Shown: positions 1 to 6,098 of the stretch, one piece after another | Position numbering within the stretch: position 1 is the first letter of the stretch | How the letters are laid out: each line of letters begins with the position of its first letter | Source of the DNA: JAVVTQ01 sp036653595 | GTDB taxonomy: Bacteria; Bacillota; Clostridia; Oscillospirales; Ruminococcaceae | Reading direction: 5' to 3' | NCBI GenBank assembly: GCA_036653595.1 | Contig: JAVVTQ010000044.1 | Coordinates: 1-11,840, forward strand | DNA: 11,840 bases | Position numbers and translations under genes: made by a program | The notes under the pieces: model-generated | Databases searched by the model: none | What the model saw: the letters and a program-made list of their open reading frames with translations, nothing else | Told to the model about the DNA's origin: nothing

Positions 1-137
1 CTATAATATTTTCACAAGGCTTTGTGCTGCATGAAACAAATAGAAGAAAAAGCGGTTAGACATACACACTCTACTGTTTATTTACTGCTGTGCAAGCACA
101 CATTTTGAAGATATCACAAAAATAAGAGAGGACTAAT

Positions 138-1226
138 ATGGCAAACGAAGGCATTTCCAGAATAGCGGTGATTATTCCTGCATACAATCCGGACACAAAG
201 CTGCTTTCGCTGATTGAGCAGCTGATAACATCGGGCTTCGAATGCATAGTCGTCGTCGACGATGGCAGCGAAAAGAGCCGTACCGCGTATTTTGACGATG
301 CGAAGTCAAAGTACGGCTGCACTGTTCTCAGGCACGGTGTGAACATGGGAAAAGGGAGGGCGCTCAAAACAGCATTCAATTTTCTTCTGACAAACCGCCC
401 GGAGCTGTGCGGTGCGGTTGCTGTGGAGGCGGACGGACAGTATACGGCGATTGACACTGTGCGATGCGCCGAGGCACTTTTAAAAAATCCGGACTGCCTT
501 GTGATGGGCTGCCGCAACTTCAAGTCCTCAGCCATACCCAAAAGGAATAAAACCGGAAATGTGCTTACATGCAGAGTTCTCAAGCTGTTTACCGGAATTT
601 CCTCCGCTGACACTCTGACCGGGCTTCGCGCAATCTCATACCCGCTGATGAAAAAGATGCTTGAGGTGAAGGGCGAGCGATATGAGTATGAGATGAACAT
701 GCTAGTTGAGACAAAAGCTCTGGGAGTAAATCTGTTTGAAGTGCCGATTGAAGCTATTTATGTCAAAAACAACAGCTCCTCACATTTCGGCGCTCTTAAG
801 GATTCAATGAAAATATACTCGGTGTTTTCCAAGATGATTTTGTGCTCGCTTTTTGCCACCGCTGTGGATTTGGCGGTGTTTGCAATATGCATAGGTTTAT
901 TCAAAGAAAAGTCGCCGGGATTCTATATATTTATCTCGACAGCAATCGCAAGGCTGCTGTCACTCAGCTTGAGCACTGCACTGAACAGGAAGACCTTATT
1001 TAAAAACAGCAGCGGTAAAAACTCCGTGCTGGTCGGTCTTCGCTATCTTTTGGTAGCGCTGGCCATGCTTATTTTATCGGCCTGTGGAGTTTGGGCACTG
1101 GCAAAGCTTGTGAATATCGGCGAGGTATTCCTAAAGATTATTGTGGATGTTCTCATCTTCTTCCTGAGCTTTCCCATTCGGCGTGAATGGGTATTTACCG
1201 GAAAGACCAAAAAGACAAAACAATAG
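138..1226 (+). CDS. GT2 glycosyltransferase fused to a GtrA-family membrane domain
   Basis: This 362-residue protein probably moves a sugar onto or across a polyprenyl-phosphate carrier at the inner face of the membrane. The N-terminal half (about residues 7-225) is a GT-A fold of the dolichyl-phosphate mannosyltransferase-like GT2 type: PAYN at 14-17, DDGS at 41-44, NMGKGRALK at 69-77, the metal-site equivalent EADGQ at 97-101 (families usually have DADGQ), and TLTGLRA at 159-165. Residues about 230-355 form a GtrA-like domain with four hydrophobic segments, including the charged ALNRKTLF stretch after the second. GT2-GtrA fusions are known in Clostridia; the GtrA part is thought to flip or hold the lipid-linked sugar. 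The ATG follows an AGAGGA-like ribosome binding site. The next gene begins 14 bases after the stop, so the two are probably cotranscribed. The family is firm; the sugar and acceptor cannot be read. Confidence 0.9.
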   Translation: MANEGISRIAVIIPAYNPDTKLLSLIEQLITSGFECIVVVDDGSEKSRTAYFDDAKSKYGCTVLRHGVNMGKGRALKTAFNFLLTNRPELCGAVAVEADGQYTAIDTVRCAEALLKNPDCLVMGCRNFKSSAIPKRNKTGNVLTCRVLKLFTGISSADTLTGLRAISYPLMKKMLEVKGERYEYEMNMLVETKALGVNLFEVPIEAIYVKNNSSSHFGALKDSMKIYSVFSKMILCSLFATAVDLAVFAICIGLFKEKSPGFYIFISTAIARLLSLSLSTALNRKTLFKNSSGKNSVLVGLRYLLVALAMLILSACGVWALAKLVNIGEVFLKIIVDVLIFFLSFPIRREWVFTGKTKKTKQ

Positions 1227-1240
1227 AATGGAGAGGTATT

Positions 1241-1741
1241 ATGAGCAAGGTAAAAAATGAACCAACGAGGAAAATGAAGCTCTTGCAGGCAATCCGTGCA
1301 CAGCTGGAGCACCGCGCACACTGGCTCTATCTTTTGTGCGATGAGGCGGGGAAACGGGGACTTGATTGGAAAGATTTCGGCTCTGCGGCAATAAAGCGCT
1401 GCGGCCTGTCACAGGGAGCGGAGCTTGTGAAAAAGGGAGGGACCGACAGCCTGGTTGGATTGCGCAAAACTCTGTTCTCAAAGCCGGCACAATGGGTTTT
1501 TGAGATGGATATTCTCGAGAGCACAGACGACAAGCTCAGCATTGATTTTCACTATTGCCCCCTTGTCAAGGCGTGGCAAAAAGCAGGGTGCACCGACGAG
1601 GAGATAGCGACGCTGTGCGATATCGCGATGTGTGGCGACAACGGCATCGGAGCATGCTATGGCTCTGTGCTGGAGCTGCCGAAATGCATCGCAAAGGGAG
1701 ACAGCACCTGTCAGCTGCGCTACAAGAAAACGGCTAAATAA
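1241..1741 (+). CDS. L-2-amino-thiazoline-4-carboxylate (ATC) hydrolase family protein
   Basis: This is a 166-residue soluble protein. The chosen ATG has GAGAGG just upstream; a longer reading from 1187 would overlap the glycosyltransferase and lacks a ribosome binding site. The C-terminal half carries the signature of the ATC-hydrolase-like family (Pfam ATC_hydrolase): HYCPL at residues 104-108, LCDIAMCGD at 125-133 and GDSTCQLRY at 153-161, with possible active-site cysteines at 106, 131 and 157. The GDxxCxxRY ending also resembles V4R-type small-ligand domains. The named reaction is ring opening of L-ATC to N-carbamoyl-L-cysteine, known from Pseudomonas. In gut-type Clostridia most members have no tested substrate, so only family membership is claimed. 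It is the last gene of the operon with the GT2-GtrA gene and is followed by hairpins and a T-tract. Confidence 0.75.
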   Translation: MSKVKNEPTRKMKLLQAIRAQLEHRAHWLYLLCDEAGKRGLDWKDFGSAAIKRCGLSQGAELVKKGGTDSLVGLRKTLFSKPAQWVFEMDILESTDDKLSIDFHYCPLVKAWQKAGCTDEEIATLCDIAMCGDNGIGACYGSVLELPKCIAKGDSTCQLRYKKTAK

Positions 1742-1751
1742 GTTTTTCACC

Positions 1752-1833
1752 GCAGCGGAAAGCCGCTGCTTATAATTCGCAAGCAGGCAGAGGTGCGGGA
1801 AAACATTTCTCGTTCCCTGCCTGTTTTTATTTT
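1752..1833 (+). terminator. Terminator region of the GT2-GtrA / ATC-hydrolase operon
   Basis: Two hairpins follow the stop codon at 1741. The first (1752-1758 with 1763-1769, a GC-rich 7-bp stem with loop AAAG) is followed only by a mixed T/A stretch. The second pairs CAGGCAG at 1784-1790 with CTGCCTG at 1817-1823, with an inner helix around 1793-1813, and runs directly into TTTTTATTTT at 1824-1833. The second is the likely intrinsic terminator. Confidence 0.8.
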
Positions 1834-2056
1834 AAAATGTCAAAGCTTGAAAGCGCAGACCAAGTGCAGCACGACAAGGTGCTTTGTTTGCTTGAGATGC
1901 GAGTCTCCTTGCCTGGCCTTTGCAAAGGAGGAGCAAGGAGTGAGATGGCCGAATATAGGACAAGCTGCGCGCGGTCTTCTAATGCAAATCGCGGCAGCTT
2001 TGCGACTGCAAGCTGCAAAAAGGTGTATATAATTGAGCTCAAAGCGACCGCATCAG
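1834..2056. other. Gene-free hairpin-rich stretch upstream of parA
   Basis: No convincing coding region is present; the short readings here lack ribosome binding sites and family features. Several stems are visible: AGCAC/GTGCT at 1868-1883; CTCCTTGC/GCAAGGAG at 1905-1912 and 1933-1940, enclosing the palindrome CCTTTGCAAAGG at 1917-1928; and an 11-bp stem with one bulge, 1962-1973 with 1990-2000. The 3' arm of that last stem (GCAGCTT) can instead pair with GCAAGCTGC at 2008-2016. I do not recognise it as 6S, SRP, tmRNA or RNase P RNA. It could be an unrecognised structured RNA or simply intergenic DNA; no clear promoter for it was found. Confidence 0.3.
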
Positions 2057-2085
2057 TTTACTTTTATCATTAAATAAGTTATTAT
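2057..2085 (+). promoter_or_regulatory. Probable parA promoter
   Basis: TTTACT at 2057-2062 and TATTAT at 2080-2085 are separated by 17 bases, a good sigma-A-like pair. The predicted start near 2092 places both parS sites inside the 5' leader, so ParB binding there could dampen transcription of parAB. Confidence 0.5.
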
Positions 2086-2107
2086 TATGTTCATCGAAGA
2101 AGAAAAA

Positions 2108-2123
2108 AGTTCCACGTGGAACA
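2108..2123. promoter_or_regulatory. parS: parS centromere-like site 1
   Basis: GTTCCACGTGGAAC at 2109-2122 is a perfect 14-base palindrome and closely matches the Bacillota parS consensus TGTTTCACGTGAAACA, keeping the central CACGTG. It lies 67 bases before the parA start. ParB loads here as a CTP-dependent clamp and recruits ParA and SMC; that role is established for the family, not shown here. Confidence 0.88.
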
Positions 2124-2151
2124 ATTCTAAACCAAAAAAACCATAAATTAA

Positions 2152-2167
2152 TGTTCCACATGGAACA
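2152..2167. promoter_or_regulatory. parS: parS centromere-like site 2
   Basis: TGTTCCACATGGAACA is a second parS-like 16-mer, 44 bases after the first (four helical turns, so roughly on the same DNA face). The centre is CATG-like rather than CACGTG, which breaks the dyad at the middle two positions, so binding may be weaker than at site 1. It ends 22 bases before the parA start codon and 9 bases before the ribosome binding site. Confidence 0.8.
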
Positions 2168-2189
2168 ATCCGCGTTAAGGAGATAAGCA

Positions 2190-2969
2190 TTGGGTAAGAT
2201 TATTGCAGTGACAAATCAAAAGGGTGGCGTCGGTAAGACGACTACAGCCGTCAACCTGGCCTCCGCGCTTGGAATATTGGGGCGCAAAATTTTAGTGGTG
2301 GATATAGACCCGCAAGGAAACGCCACCAGCGGCTTTGGAATCAACAAACGCTCGCTCAAAGGCTCGTCCTATGACGTGCTGGTGGGCAGAGAGACTTGCG
2401 AAAACGCAACAATCGCGACGCAGTTTTCCAACGTCAGCGTGATAGCTTCAAACATCGATCTCGCGGGTGCAGAGCTGGAGCTTGTATCGCTCGACAGGCG
2501 CGAATACAAGCTGCGCGACACGCTGCTTATGGAAAAGCAAAAATACGACTACATATTCCTTGACTGCCCTCCTTCGCTCGGGCTTCTAACGCTCAATGGC
2601 CTCAACGCGGCAGACACTGTCCTCATTCCCATACAGTGCGAGTATTACGCTCTGGAGGGACTTTCGCAGCTCATGTCCACGGTGAGAACCGTCAAGAAGA
2701 TGTACAACCCAAACATAGACATCGAGGGCGTCATCGTCACTATGTTCGACTCACGCCTCAACCTCACCCTGCAAGTCGTGCAGGAGGTGAAGAAGTTCTT
2801 CCCCAAAAAGGTCTACAGCACACCGATTCCGAGAAATGTGCGAATATCCGAGGCTCCCTCCTATGGAAAGCCGATACAGTACTATGACGCGGCTTCGGCC
2901 GGCGCGCAGGCCTACAATGAGCTTGCAAAGGAATTTTTGCACAATAACCGGCGCGCGGAGGAGAGATAA
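2190..2969 (+). CDS. parA: ParA (Soj) chromosome-partitioning ATPase
   Basis: ParA is the DNA-binding ATPase that works with ParB-parS to segregate the replicated origin; in Bacillus the homologue Soj also modulates DnaA. The 259-residue length is usual for chromosomal ParA. Near the N terminus is the deviant Walker A motif KGGVGKTT (residues 11-18) with the signature lysine at 11. VDIDPQGNAT follows at about 38-47, then the Walker B strand FLDCPPS, and near the C terminus the conserved VRISEAPSYGKPI. The start is a TTG codon with AAGGAG 7 bases upstream; this places the Walker A motif at its normal distance from the N terminus. The stop codon overlaps the parB ATG by one base, indicating translational coupling. 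Confidence 0.97.
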   Translation: MGKIIAVTNQKGGVGKTTTAVNLASALGILGRKILVVDIDPQGNATSGFGINKRSLKGSSYDVLVGRETCENATIATQFSNVSVIASNIDLAGAELELVSLDRREYKLRDTLLMEKQKYDYIFLDCPPSLGLLTLNGLNAADTVLIPIQCEYYALEGLSQLMSTVRTVKKMYNPNIDIEGVIVTMFDSRLNLTLQVVQEVKKFFPKKVYSTPIPRNVRISEAPSYGKPIQYYDAASAGAQAYNELAKEFLHNNRRAEER

Positions 2970-3811
2970 TGGCCAGAAACAGCGGATTGGGAAAAGGGCT
3001 GGATGCTCTTTTTATAGACAATGGAAATGATTCAAACGGCGAAGCTACAGAGATTCTCATAAGTGAGATATCCCCGGACCGCACACAGCCGCGCAGATGC
3101 TTTGACGATGAAGCGCTCGCAGAGCTTGCTTGCTCTATCGAGCAGTACGGAATATTGCAGCCGATACTCGTGCGCCCCATACCTGAGGGCGGATATATGA
3201 TTGTTGCAGGAGAACGGCGCTGGCGCGCAAGCCGTCTTGCGGGCAAAACGACGATTCCGGCACTTGTGAGAAACCTGTCCGATATCGAAACAGCGACATT
3301 TGCGCTGGTGGAAAATTTGCAGCGCGAGGATTTAAACCCCGTTGAAGAGGCGCTGGGCTATAAAAACCTGATGGAGGTCACAGGCTTCACTCAGGAGCAG
3401 GCGGCGAATCAGGTTGGGCGCTCCAGGCCGTCTGTGGCAAATGCGCTGAGGCTTTTGAGCTTGCCCGAGGATGCGCTTGAGCTTTTGAGAGAGGGAAAAA
3501 TAACCACAGGACACGCCAAGGCAATTCTTGCCATTGCGGACGACGAGCTGCGCAGCGAGGTGGCGCGTCAGGTCGCAGATACCGGCATGACCGTCAGGCA
3601 GGCCGAGAAGCTCTGTCAGAAGCCGCACAAGCAGCAGAGTCTCGCAATGCCAAAGTCAAAGGACACCGCCGCGCAGGAGGTGGAGCTGTCGCTCAAAAAT
3701 GCTCTGGGAGTTGAGGTTGAGGTTAAATACAAGGATGGGCGCGGTACTCTCAACGTGAGCTTTTATTCAAAAGAGCAGCTCTTTGAGTTTGCAAACAAGC
3801 TCGGCAAATAA
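2969..3811 (+). CDS. parB: ParB (Spo0J) chromosome-partitioning CTPase clamp
   Basis: ParB binds parS, closes as a CTP-bound clamp and spreads along origin DNA, recruiting ParA and SMC. All parts are present in 280 residues: an N-terminal ParA-stimulating stretch (LGKGLDALF, 7-15), the ParB/Srx-type CTP-binding domain (about 28-118) with the C-box GERRWR at 81-86 and the P-motif region ENLQRE at 115-120, a helix-turn-helix (TQEQAANQVGRSRPSVANAL, about 141-160) that reads parS, and a C-terminal dimerisation domain (about 235-280). It is read from an ATG sharing its A with the parA stop, and GGAGAG lies just upstream inside parA. Nothing is missing from the family pattern, unlike the second ParB-like protein at 9491. 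Confidence 0.97.
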   Translation: MARNSGLGKGLDALFIDNGNDSNGEATEILISEISPDRTQPRRCFDDEALAELACSIEQYGILQPILVRPIPEGGYMIVAGERRWRASRLAGKTTIPALVRNLSDIETATFALVENLQREDLNPVEEALGYKNLMEVTGFTQEQAANQVGRSRPSVANALRLLSLPEDALELLREGKITTGHAKAILAIADDELRSEVARQVADTGMTVRQAEKLCQKPHKQQSLAMPKSKDTAAQEVELSLKNALGVEVEVKYKDGRGTLNVSFYSKEQLFEFANKLGK

Positions 3812-3957
3812 CGCTGCCGAGAGATGCGGGAAACGGCAATACGGCGCAGGTGCGTCTTTACAGCCTAATATGAGCTTTTTCAATGCACCCGCCTCGGAGA
3901 AACTAAAAATTATGTGCAATGAGGCACAGAGCATTTAAGAAAAAGTGGATATAAGCT
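3812..3957. other. Gene-free stretch after parB with one long hairpin
   Basis: There is no supported gene here. A two-part stem pairs GGCG 3843-3846 with CGCC 3890-3893 and GGTGC 3849-3853 with GCACC 3885-3889, but no T-tract follows, so it is not a typical terminator. No other terminator for parAB is clear. A short reading starts at 3919 and stops at 3952; its frame continues into the repeats that follow. Confidence 0.35.
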
Positions 3958-4039
3958 TGCGAGAGCCTGAAGAACCGCAAGAGGCAGGAAAATCGTGAGA
4001 GACAGAAGAACCGCGAGAGACTGAAGAACCGCGAGAGAA
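3958..4039 (+). repeat. Degenerate 18-bp tandem repeat, about 4.5 units
   Basis: Units start at 3958, 3976, 3994, 4012 and 4030 (the last one partial), each 18 bases, with consensus CGCGAGAGACTGAAGAAC. Units 1, 3 and 4 are close to each other and unit 2 is the most diverged. The unit length is a multiple of three, and one forward frame is open through the array to a TAA at 4051, reading RExxKN-like basic repeats. No start codon opens that frame after the in-frame TAA at 3952. Either a minisatellite or the remnant of a small basic coiled protein. Confidence 0.7.
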
Positions 4040-4127
4040 GCTCCGCACGATAAAAAGCGCGCCGTGATTTTAATTTTGACTTAAAGACGCTTTGCGTCCG
4101 ATAAAGCAGAAAAATGTTATATTATAG

Positions 4128-4156
4128 TTGACAAGAATTATGACATAATATATAAT
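4128..4156 (+). promoter_or_regulatory. Consensus promoter of the tRNA pair
   Basis: TTGACA at 4128-4133 and TATAAT at 4151-4156 are perfect -35 and -10 hexamers with the ideal 17-base spacer. Transcription should start near 4163, about 22 bases before tRNA-Met. It is the strongest promoter by sequence in the window, as expected for stable RNA genes. Confidence 0.92.
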
Positions 4157-4184
4157 AACTTTTGCGTCTACATGGGCGCTGTAT

Positions 4185-4261
4185 GGCGGATTAGCTCAGC
4201 TGGCTAGAGCACTCGGTTCATACCCGGGGTGTCGCTGGTTCAAATCCTGCATCCGCTACCA
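4185..4261 (+). tRNA. tRNA-Met (CAT), elongator type
   Basis: This is a 77-base cloverleaf with encoded CCA. The acceptor stem pairs 4185-4191 with ATCCGCT (first pair G-U), the D arm is GCTC/GAGC, and the anticodon stem CTCGG/CCGGG holds loop TTCATAC with anticodon CAT. The GGCGG acceptor start, AGCTGGCTAGAGC D arm and CGGTTCATACCCG anticodon arm match Bacillota elongator tRNA-Met better than initiator or lysidine-modified tRNA-Ile2. The T stem GCTGG/CCTGC has one T-T mismatch. Confidence 0.93.
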
Positions 4262-4262
4262 T

Positions 4263-4295
4263 AAAAAAGGAAGCCGGCCGAATGACCGACTTCCT
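4263..4295 (-). terminator. Minus-strand hairpin with T-tract between the two tRNAs
   Basis: Arms 4268-4279 and 4284-4295 pair over 12 positions on the minus strand, two of them G-U, and are followed there by TTTTTTAT. On the plus strand the same two positions are C-A mismatches, so the element is oriented to stop minus-strand (antisense) transcription. It may catch read-through coming from the M23 gene, or be only the spacer between two tRNAs. Confidence 0.5.
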
Positions 4296-4303
4296 CATTA
4301 TTA

Positions 4304-4378
4304 GGCCCGTTGGTCAAGTGGTTAAGACACCGCCCTTTCACGGCGGTATCACGAGTTCAACTCTCGTACGGGTCACCA
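4304..4378 (+). tRNA. tRNA-Glu (TTC)
   Basis: This is a 75-base cloverleaf with encoded CCA. The acceptor stem is GGCCCGT with ACGGGTC, the anticodon stem CCGCC/GGCGG holds loop CTTTCAC with anticodon TTC, and the T arm is ACGAG/CTCGT around TTCAACT. It lies 42 bases after tRNA-Met, under the same promoter. Confidence 0.96.
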
Positions 4379-4380
4379 GA

Positions 4381-4414
4381 CGCTCTGCTGCAATCGTGGC
4401 GGGGTGTTTTTTTT
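4381..4414 (+). terminator. Terminator of the tRNA transcript
   Basis: Two bases after the tRNA-Glu CCA, CGCTCTGCTGC (4381-4391) pairs with GTGGCGGGGTG (4396-4406) through Watson-Crick and G-U pairs around loop AATC, followed by eight T residues at 4407-4414. Confidence 0.8.
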
Positions 4415-4471
4415 GTTTTGTTTTCGCCTTAGTTTGGCACACGCAAAGATTCGGCAGCGGTATAACGGCGC

Positions 4472-4524
4472 ACAAAAAAGAGCCAAAGCGAGCAGAAATC
4501 GGTGCTCGCTTTGGCTCTTTTTGT
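4472..4524. terminator. Bidirectional terminator between tRNA-Glu and the M23 gene
   Basis: A perfect 15-bp stem (4480-4494 with 4503-4517, loop of 8) is flanked by six A on the left and five T on the right, so it works in both directions. It ends 10 bases after the stop of the minus-strand peptidase gene and backs up the tRNA terminator on the plus strand. Confidence 0.95.
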
Positions 4525-4534
4525 CAAAATGATG

Positions 4535-5887
4535 TCAATTGCTTTTTTTATCTGTGGGTTCGAGCAGCGAATAAATCCCGCTGCTTTGCTCCATTATCGC
4601 CCAGGGACTGATGCTCTGGTCTTTTATCAAGACCTGATAGTGCAGGTGCGGGCCGGTGGCAAAGCCTGTCGAACCGCAAAGCCCTACGATATCGCCCTGA
4701 GAAACCCTGTCACCGACGGCGCATTTCAATGCGCTCATATGGTAATAGACCGTGTGCAGACCCAGCCCGTGTTCAATAACGACGGAGTTGCCGGAGATTT
4801 TGAGATTTCCCGCATAAATGACTATACCGTCATTGGCCGCTTTTATGGGCGTGCCCTCGGCTGCGGCTATATCGAGTGCCGGGTGGCGTGTGGGTGTCGG
4901 GTTGTCGTTTGTAAAGCGCTTGATCCCGTACTCTGTCGTCACAGTTCCCTCGACGGGCAAGATAAAGGGCTTTGACCAATAGATATTTGGGTCGGCCATA
5001 TCAAAAAGAGGGTAGATAGCGGCATAATACTCGTCCCAAGCAGCGCTGTTGTCTATCGTCTCACTCGTCGTCTCCTCGGAGACAGTCAGGTGCTGAACCT
5101 CAAATTTCGTCTCGGTGACGGAAAAGGGCAGCTCTGTCGTTTTGCCGTCATAGGTGACAAGAACCTTGTAGGCTCCCGCCTCGCGCGTGTGATTTATCGG
5201 GATAAGCCCATAGCAGGAATAGTCCTTTGTGTGGGCGACGACATTGTAGTCAAATGAAGTTTTTATCTCGACCGGCTTGCTTATGTTTTTTCCGATGATG
5301 GCTATGGTGTCACCCTGCTTTGCGGTCGATACTGAAAGCGAAAAGGAGGGCGTTACAGCATAGGAGGCGACGAATTTGTAAAGAGCATTGCCGGAAAAGT
5401 TCAGAGGTACGCCCTCAGGCGAAGCGATGTCTGCGTCATAGTGTGACTCGAGGGTAACGTCATACTCACCGTCGTTTTCGGGAACAAATTGACGAAAGGA
5501 CTTGAGATCCCCCTCAAAGACATTTTCACCGCCTCCCATTTTTGAAACTGTGACAGCGATGCTCTCGGTGTCCTTGTCAAAGCCGACATCAAAGCCGAGA
5601 GACTTTATTTCGACAGTGTGTACCTCGGGCTTTTCGTCAAATGAGAATGTCTTTGCCTTTGAGGCCACATCTGAAATCTCAAAGCTATAGCTCGTGACGG
5701 GGAGCAGCTTTCCGTCCACAGTGATTTTGCACAGCGCCGCGATGCTCTCGCGCACCGATTTATCATAGGCAGCCTGTTTTGCGGAGTGAACCTGAGAGAA
5801 TTTAAAAATCCCAAAGCCGCCCGCCGCCACAAGCACACATATGACCAAAATGAGGGCTAATACTTTTGTTTTATTTTTTACAGTCAT
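4535..5887 (-). CDS. Membrane-anchored M23 (LytM-type) metalloendopeptidase
   Basis: This protein probably cuts peptide cross-links in peptidoglycan outside the membrane. Of its 450 residues, 9-29 form one hydrophobic segment (signal anchor, no lipobox). Residues about 55-260 hold beta-rich, Ig-like extracellular regions with no clear family, and about 307-430 form the M23 domain. All zinc and catalytic residues are there: H335 and D339 in HPALD, H383 in YYHMS, and H414 and H416 in GPHLHY. Peptidase activity is therefore expected, unlike degenerate LytM regulators. I use the ATG at 5887, which has GAGG 5 bases upstream; a TTG directly before it would be too close to that site. The gene is divergent from the DUF3048 gene at 6099 and ends at a strong bidirectional terminator. 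Target bond and regulator are unknown. Confidence 0.93.
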   Translation of the reverse strand: MTVKNKTKVLALILVICVLVAAGGFGIFKFSQVHSAKQAAYDKSVRESIAALCKITVDGKLLPVTSYSFEISDVASKAKTFSFDEKPEVHTVEIKSLGFDVGFDKDTESIAVTVSKMGGGENVFEGDLKSFRQFVPENDGEYDVTLESHYDADIASPEGVPLNFSGNALYKFVASYAVTPSFSLSVSTAKQGDTIAIIGKNISKPVEIKTSFDYNVVAHTKDYSCYGLIPINHTREAGAYKVLVTYDGKTTELPFSVTETKFEVQHLTVSEETTSETIDNSAAWDEYYAAIYPLFDMADPNIYWSKPFILPVEGTVTTEYGIKRFTNDNPTPTRHPALDIAAAEGTPIKAANDGIVIYAGNLKISGNSVVIEHGLGLHTVYYHMSALKCAVGDRVSQGDIVGLCGSTGFATGPHLHYQVLIKDQSISPWAIMEQSSGIYSLLEPTDKKSN

Positions 5888-5977
5888 CAAAACCTCGCAA
5901 CAGTCTGTTAATTGTTTTACACATAATAATAGGATCGCTTAATTTACAAGCCTTCGATTTGCAACGTTCCAGTTTCT

Positions 5978-6006
5978 ATTATAACTTCATATAAAGGGCT
6001 TGTCTG
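5978..6006 (-). promoter_or_regulatory. Probable promoter of the M23 gene
   Basis: On the minus strand CAGACA (6006-6001) and TATAAT (5983-5978) are 17 bases apart. The predicted start near 5971 gives a leader of about 84 bases before the ATG at 5887. Confidence 0.5.
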
Positions 6007-6029
6007 CAAGATTTTGTAAATAATTGTAG

Positions 6030-6058
6030 TTTACTTTTATGGAGGTATAATGTATAAT
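6030..6058 (+). promoter_or_regulatory. Probable promoter of the plus-strand DUF3048 gene
   Basis: TTTACT at 6030-6035 and TATAAT at 6053-6058 are 17 bases apart. A second TATAAT at 6046-6051 pairs with TTGTAG at 6024-6029 over 16 bases, so two overlapping promoters are possible. It is back to back with the M23 promoter, about 24 bases away. Confidence 0.65.
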
Positions 6059-6098
6059 TAATAGCGATTCAAAAAAAGGATTTTAACAGGAGAGAAAC

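Noticed and set aside
71..700. A 209-codon open frame on the minus strand
   Set aside because: It is antisense to the GT2-GtrA gene, has no ribosome binding site or family features, and the plus-strand gene has clear GT2 motifs.
1834..2056. 6S, SRP or other known structured RNA
   Set aside because: Hairpins are present, but none of the conserved motifs of these RNAs were recognised, so no named RNA is called.
1834..2189. Replication origin with DnaA boxes
   Set aside because: No TTATCCACA-like boxes were found despite the AT-rich stretch near 2057-2100; the palindromes there fit parS.
3958..4039. Possible CRISPR array
   Set aside because: Units of 18 bases follow each other with no spacers and are degenerate, and no cas gene is near. 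It is a tandem repeat.
4185..4378. Integration (attachment) site at the tRNA genes
   Set aside because: No integrase, no repeat of the tRNA 3' ends and no foreign-looking cargo lie nearby.
4502..4975. A 157-codon plus-strand frame
   Set aside because: It is antisense to the M23 catalytic domain, whose zinc motifs fix the coding strand.
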